From assembly GCA_022843305.1 (NCBI GenBank), contig JALHNX010000010.1, positions 1 to 54,331 of the forward strand: a stretch of 54,331 bases of DNA. Reading direction: 5' to 3'. Below are positions 51,631-54,331 of this stretch, piece after piece (within the stretch, counting starts at the first letter, position 1; every line of letters begins with the position of its first letter). The notes beneath the pieces are model-generated. The model did no database searches. It had not been told where the DNA came from and saw only the letters and a list, made by a program, of their open reading frames with translations. Source of the stretch: Pyrinomonadaceae bacterium. Lineage in GTDB: Bacteria; Acidobacteriota; Blastocatellia; Pyrinomonadales; Pyrinomonadaceae. The position numbers and the translations under genes were made by a program.

Positions 51631-52575
51631 ATGTCGATAACACCACATCCTTCAGCACTCAAAGATTGGCACACGGTCAAGCCGTCTTCGTTCGCAGCGT
51701 TTATGCTGATGTGCGAAGTACACGATTCGCGCGAGCCGGATGTCTGGCTCGACGAAGCCAAGGCGAAAGAATACGGGATCGAGCGCACGGCATATTATTT
51801 CGCCTTCCAGCAGCTTCAGCAGGAAAACTGGATCGAATTTTCACGCCGGGAAAACGGAAAAAAACGCTGGAAGATCATCAAAGGCAGCGCCGGAAAATCC
51901 GCAAACGCGGACAATCCCGCTCAAAACGACCCGCCGACCCCCGATTTCGACGATGAAAAATCCGCAAACGCGGACTATTTACCCGAAAATGAAGAAAATT
52001 TGTCCGCAAACACGGACTTTCAATCTAAAAAATCCGCAAACGCGGACTTTGAGAGCGGCAAAAATCCGCAAACGCGGACTTTAAAATCCGCAAACGCGGA
52101 CTCCCCTTTAAAGGATGAGGTTTTAAAAGAAGAAAGTTCTCAAGATTCTGAAGAATCTTTCGAGGAGGTGGGAGAGCCGCCGCCGGACGATCTGCCGGAA
52201 AAAATTCCGAAAATTCCGAAAAAGCCGCCGAAACCGGAAAAAACGCGTTTGCCCGATGATTATCCGCTGACGGCAGAAATGCGGAAATGGGCGGAAGTTA
52301 ATCTTCCGGGTCTCGCCGTTGACGAAGCACATGAGAATTTTATCGAGCACTGGTCGAACCGGACGGATGCCAAAGCCGAAAAAGTGGACTGGTCTCTGAC
52401 CTGGAAAAAAGGAATGCGTCTGGCAAAAAAATGGCAGGACGAAGACACCGCCGGCGGTCGTTTCAAACCGGCGGAACTAAGGAGTAAAAACGATGGAAAA
52501 AAACACGGAAACACAGGACTTTCAGACGAGGAATGGCATCGCCGAAACGCCCATCTCATCCCGCCGGCGGATTGA
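51631..52575 (+). CDS. Replication initiator-like protein with internal palindrome array (lambda O analogue)
   Basis: 314 residues from ATG 51631. Residues 1-85 form a winged-helix-like domain (KPSSFAAFMLMCEVHDSREP; YYFAFQQLQQENWIEFSRRE). Residues 90-165 are a low-complexity linker with SANAD repeats caused by six TCCGC-AAAC-GCGGA palindromes in the DNA. The C-terminal region (LPDDYPLTAEMRKWAEVNLP; FIEHWSNRTDAKAEKVDWSL) resembles DnaT/O-like C-terminal domains that recruit a helicase loader. The next gene is a DnaC-like ATPase, the O-P order of lambda. Confidence 0.75.
   Translation: MSITPHPSALKDWHTVKPSSFAAFMLMCEVHDSREPDVWLDEAKAKEYGIERTAYYFAFQQLQQENWIEFSRRENGKKRWKIIKGSAGKSANADNPAQNDPPTPDFDDEKSANADYLPENEENLSANTDFQSKKSANADFESGKNPQTRTLKSANADSPLKDEVLKEESSQDSEESFEEVGEPPPDDLPEKIPKIPKKPPKPEKTRLPDDYPLTAEMRKWAEVNLPGLAVDEAHENFIEHWSNRTDAKAEKVDWSLTWKKGMRLAKKWQDEDTAGGRFKPAELRSKNDGKKHGNTGLSDEEWHRRNAHLIPPAD
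51898..52100. repeat. Six TCCGC-AAAC-GCGGA palindromes, candidate origin
   Basis: Copies at 51898, 51961, 52003 (one mismatch), 52033, 52065 and 52087, each 14 bp with perfect 5-bp arms. Five are read as SANAD/SANTD, but the copy at 52065 is in a different phase (NPQTRT), so DNA sequence rather than protein is conserved. Position inside the initiator gene matches lambda-type origins. Confidence 0.85.
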
Positions 52576-53368
52576 AATGCCGTCCGTGCAGGAAATGATC
52601 GTGAACGACAAATTCGGGAAAAATTTTATGGCGAACATCGAGCCGAAAATTGACGAGGAAAGCGGGTTCTGCGGCTTGTGCTTCGGCGCTGGCATGGAGA
52701 TCGTTCCGGGCAAAGGCGCGCGACTTTGCCCGCAGTGCCGACCGGCGAAAGCGCGGGAAAAGCTGATCGCACGGATGCCGCCGAAAATTCGCCGCTTCGG
52801 GATTCCCGAATTGCAGACCTTCGCGCCGCGGCGCGACCTGCACCCGACGCCGGAGATCGCGCAAAGAATTTTCGATGAACAAACGAAAATTCTCGCCCGC
52901 ATCCGCGCGAACCCGTTCGGAAATTTTTATCTGGCGGGCATCAACGGCTGCGGGAAAACGACGCTCGGCTACATGATCCTGCTCGCCGCGCTCGGCGCGG
53001 GCAGAAAATGCGTCGCCGTTACGCTCTCGGATCTGCTCGAAGAGTTCAGGGTCTATTCGGTCGCGTCGGGCGAGGAAAAGCAACGGAACAAACCGTGCAT
53101 TCTGCCGGAAGATCTGCGTCAGGAAAAGCGCCCGTATTCGATCCTGATCGACGAGGTCGGAAGTCCGAAGGCTTCGGAGTACCGCGGCGAGATGTTCTTT
53201 AACCTGCTCAACTCGGTTCAGAATTTCGGTCATCAGCTGATCGTCACGTCGAACAAGCGCGACCGCGATTTTATCGAAAAATGGAACGCGTTCGACGATA
53301 CGCACGGCGATTCGATCTCGCGCCGGTTATCGGAAAACGCGACGGCGATGCGCTGTTTTATTAACTAA
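52493..53368 (+). CDS. DnaC-like helicase loader ATPase
   Basis: 291 residues, ATG 52493 with AAGGAG upstream, overlapping the initiator by 83 bases. N-terminal zinc motif FCGLCFGAG ... LCPQCRPAK; Walker A AGINGCGKTTLG; Walker B YSILIDEVG; sensor-like IVTSNKRDRDFIEKW; arginine finger region SISRRLSENATAMR. Matches AAA+ DnaC/IstB-type loaders that deliver replicative helicase to an origin bound by the initiator. No helicase or primase gene is in the window, so host helicase is probably recruited. Confidence 0.88.
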   Translation: MEKNTETQDFQTRNGIAETPISSRRRIEMPSVQEMIVNDKFGKNFMANIEPKIDEESGFCGLCFGAGMEIVPGKGARLCPQCRPAKAREKLIARMPPKIRRFGIPELQTFAPRRDLHPTPEIAQRIFDEQTKILARIRANPFGNFYLAGINGCGKTTLGYMILLAALGAGRKCVAVTLSDLLEEFRVYSVASGEEKQRNKPCILPEDLRQEKRPYSILIDEVGSPKASEYRGEMFFNLLNSVQNFGHQLIVTSNKRDRDFIEKWNAFDDTHGDSISRRLSENATAMRCFIN

Positions 53369-53396
53369 AAATCTGGAGAAAAAGAGGAGAAAAGTT

Positions 53397-54331
53397 ATGA
53401 AAAGAGAAAAAATCGATCCGGCGAGAGTCGAAGACCTCGCTGCTGAAGGACTTTCCGATCTGGCGATCAGCGTCGCGCTCGGGATGAACCGCAGTTTCGT
53501 CGCCGTGCGAAAAGCGAAGGACCCGGAATTTGCCGCCGCGCTCGAGCGCGGCAAAGCCCGACGCGCCGCGCAATTCAAAAAAGAGGAACCGGTCAAAGTT
53601 TCGGCTGAACAGACCGAACCGGAAACCGACGACGAAAGCACGCTCCGGGAGCTGACCGAAACGGAATTTTACGAATACGGCAAAGAAAAATTGACGCACA
53701 CGGATGTCGCTTCGCGGACCGGGCTGCCGAACGTCATCGGCGTGAGCCAGCTTTACAAGCGTTTTCCGGAACTCCGCGCGGCATACGAGCGCGGCAAGAA
53801 CGGACTGCCGTTCGAGGACGATGCCCAGCCGACGGCGTTCGACGAAAATCTGCTCGAAGCTCATTTCGACAGCGTCGCGCAGAAAAAATTGTTCTTTTTG
53901 CGCGATATTGCCGGACATCTCAAAGTGCCGCCGCAAACCAGTTACAAGTATCTCGGCGAGCTGGTCAGCCGCGGACGGCTGACGCGCAACGAAAACGGCG
54001 AGCATGTGGCTTACATGGAGATTCGAACCGAAGCGCCGCCCGCGCCGGTGATCGCGGACGGACGAACTCTCGAAGAGCGGCTGCTCGAAGCGATGGACGG
54101 CGGTTACCGCACGCTGACGAAAATGAAACAGAAAGCGGGCGTTCCGAAAAGCATGGACGTTTCGCCGCAGATCGATTCGATGATGGTCAACCGGGTCATC
54201 CGGCGCGAGGACAACGGCACGATCTCGGCTTATTTCCGTTACGATACGATGCCGAAACGGTTCTGGATGACGGAAGACGGAAGGATCGGTGTCGAGTTCG
54301 ACGAAAAATTCCTGCCGCCGAAGGAAATCCC
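53397..54331 (+). CDS. Multi-HTH DNA-binding protein, 3' end cut by window
   Basis: 311 codons visible, start ATG 53397 after GAGGAGAAAAGTT. Two homeodomain-like HTH repeats around residues 8-48 (EDLAAEGLSDLAISVALGMN ... DPEFAAALERGKAR) and 88-130 (EKLTHTDVASRTGLPNVIGV), then two winged-helix-like segments at about 165-200 and 220-260. The first repeats resemble terminase-small-subunit-type or regulatory HTH units. May be a late regulator or a packaging protein; end lies outside. Confidence 0.65.
   Translation, partial: MKREKIDPARVEDLAAEGLSDLAISVALGMNRSFVAVRKAKDPEFAAALERGKARRAAQFKKEEPVKVSAEQTEPETDDESTLRELTETEFYEYGKEKLTHTDVASRTGLPNVIGVSQLYKRFPELRAAYERGKNGLPFEDDAQPTAFDENLLEAHFDSVAQKKLFFLRDIAGHLKVPPQTSYKYLGELVSRGRLTRNENGEHVAYMEIRTEAPPAPVIADGRTLEERLLEAMDGGYRTLTKMKQKAGVPKSMDVSPQIDSMMVNRVIRREDNGTISAYFRYDTMPKRFWMTEDGRIGVEFDEKFLPPKEI

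Overview
The window looks like most of a temperate, tailed (siphovirus-type) phage genome, or a phage-plasmid. It has a complete tail-tip gene block, a lysogeny/early switch, a replication block and a ParA/ParB partition set. No rRNA and no recognisable host housekeeping gene was seen. Head, portal and terminase genes are absent. The window starts inside a gene next to the tape-measure gene and ends inside a DNA-binding gene, so the head genes probably lie outside. Most genes are moderately GC-rich with AT-rich gaps. The host cannot be named from this sequence; the style (CCGGCG-rich coding, AT-rich ATG contexts) reminds me of Acidobacteriota, but that is only an impression.

Layout. (1) 1-15.7 kb, plus strand: a tail module in the order of the gene transfer agent (RcGTA) distal tail: tape measure, DUF2460, DUF2163, NlpC/P60 peptidase, large gp15/J-like hub, then fibre-like proteins. 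Two hub proteins carry an inserted, closely related PA14 domain. The module is split at 7.8-9.75 kb by a reversed, AT-rich three-gene cassette containing a TIGR04255-family protein. (2) 15.66-17.6 kb: a structured tRNA-like stretch, a perfect 33-bp inverted repeat, and a DNA methyltransferase fused to an Mrr-like nuclease domain. (3) 17.6-34.4 kb, minus strand: a long leftward operon set of accessory and DNA-metabolism genes (DUF1643, DUF2786-like, MmcB-like nuclease, Gp37/Gp68-like, DUF6884, HNH-associated-repeat DNA-binding proteins, two ParB proteins, a methylase-like protein, Gp157). (4) 34.4-37.1 kb, plus strand: an excisionase-like HTH, ParA, and a putative ribbon-helix-helix protein whose gene contains a palindrome array resembling a centromere. 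(5) 37.1-41.3 kb: lysogeny region with a CI-like repressor, an ImmA/IrrE protease paired with a TPR-S24-like protein, and divergent XRE regulators with four 17-bp operators. (6) 41.3-54.3 kb, plus strand: early/replication operon with Rad52-type annealing protein, phage metallopeptidase, many small zinc proteins, two winged-helix initiator-like proteins, an IS110-C-terminal-like protein flanked by unusual 18-nt arrays, a DnaC-like loader and a further HTH protein.

The strongest unexplained signals are: (a) two indel-free arrays of 18-nt units (about 11 and 16 units) directly upstream of the IS110-like gene and of the gene after it; (b) three separate coding sequences with short DNA repeats that recur in more than one reading frame, showing selection on DNA rather than protein, one next to parA and one next to a DnaC-like gene as in lambda O/P; (c) a dispersed element of about 120 nt present twice with compensatory base changes in its main stem; (d) the tRNA-like/33-bp inverted-repeat region; and (e) the reversed cassette in the tail operon.
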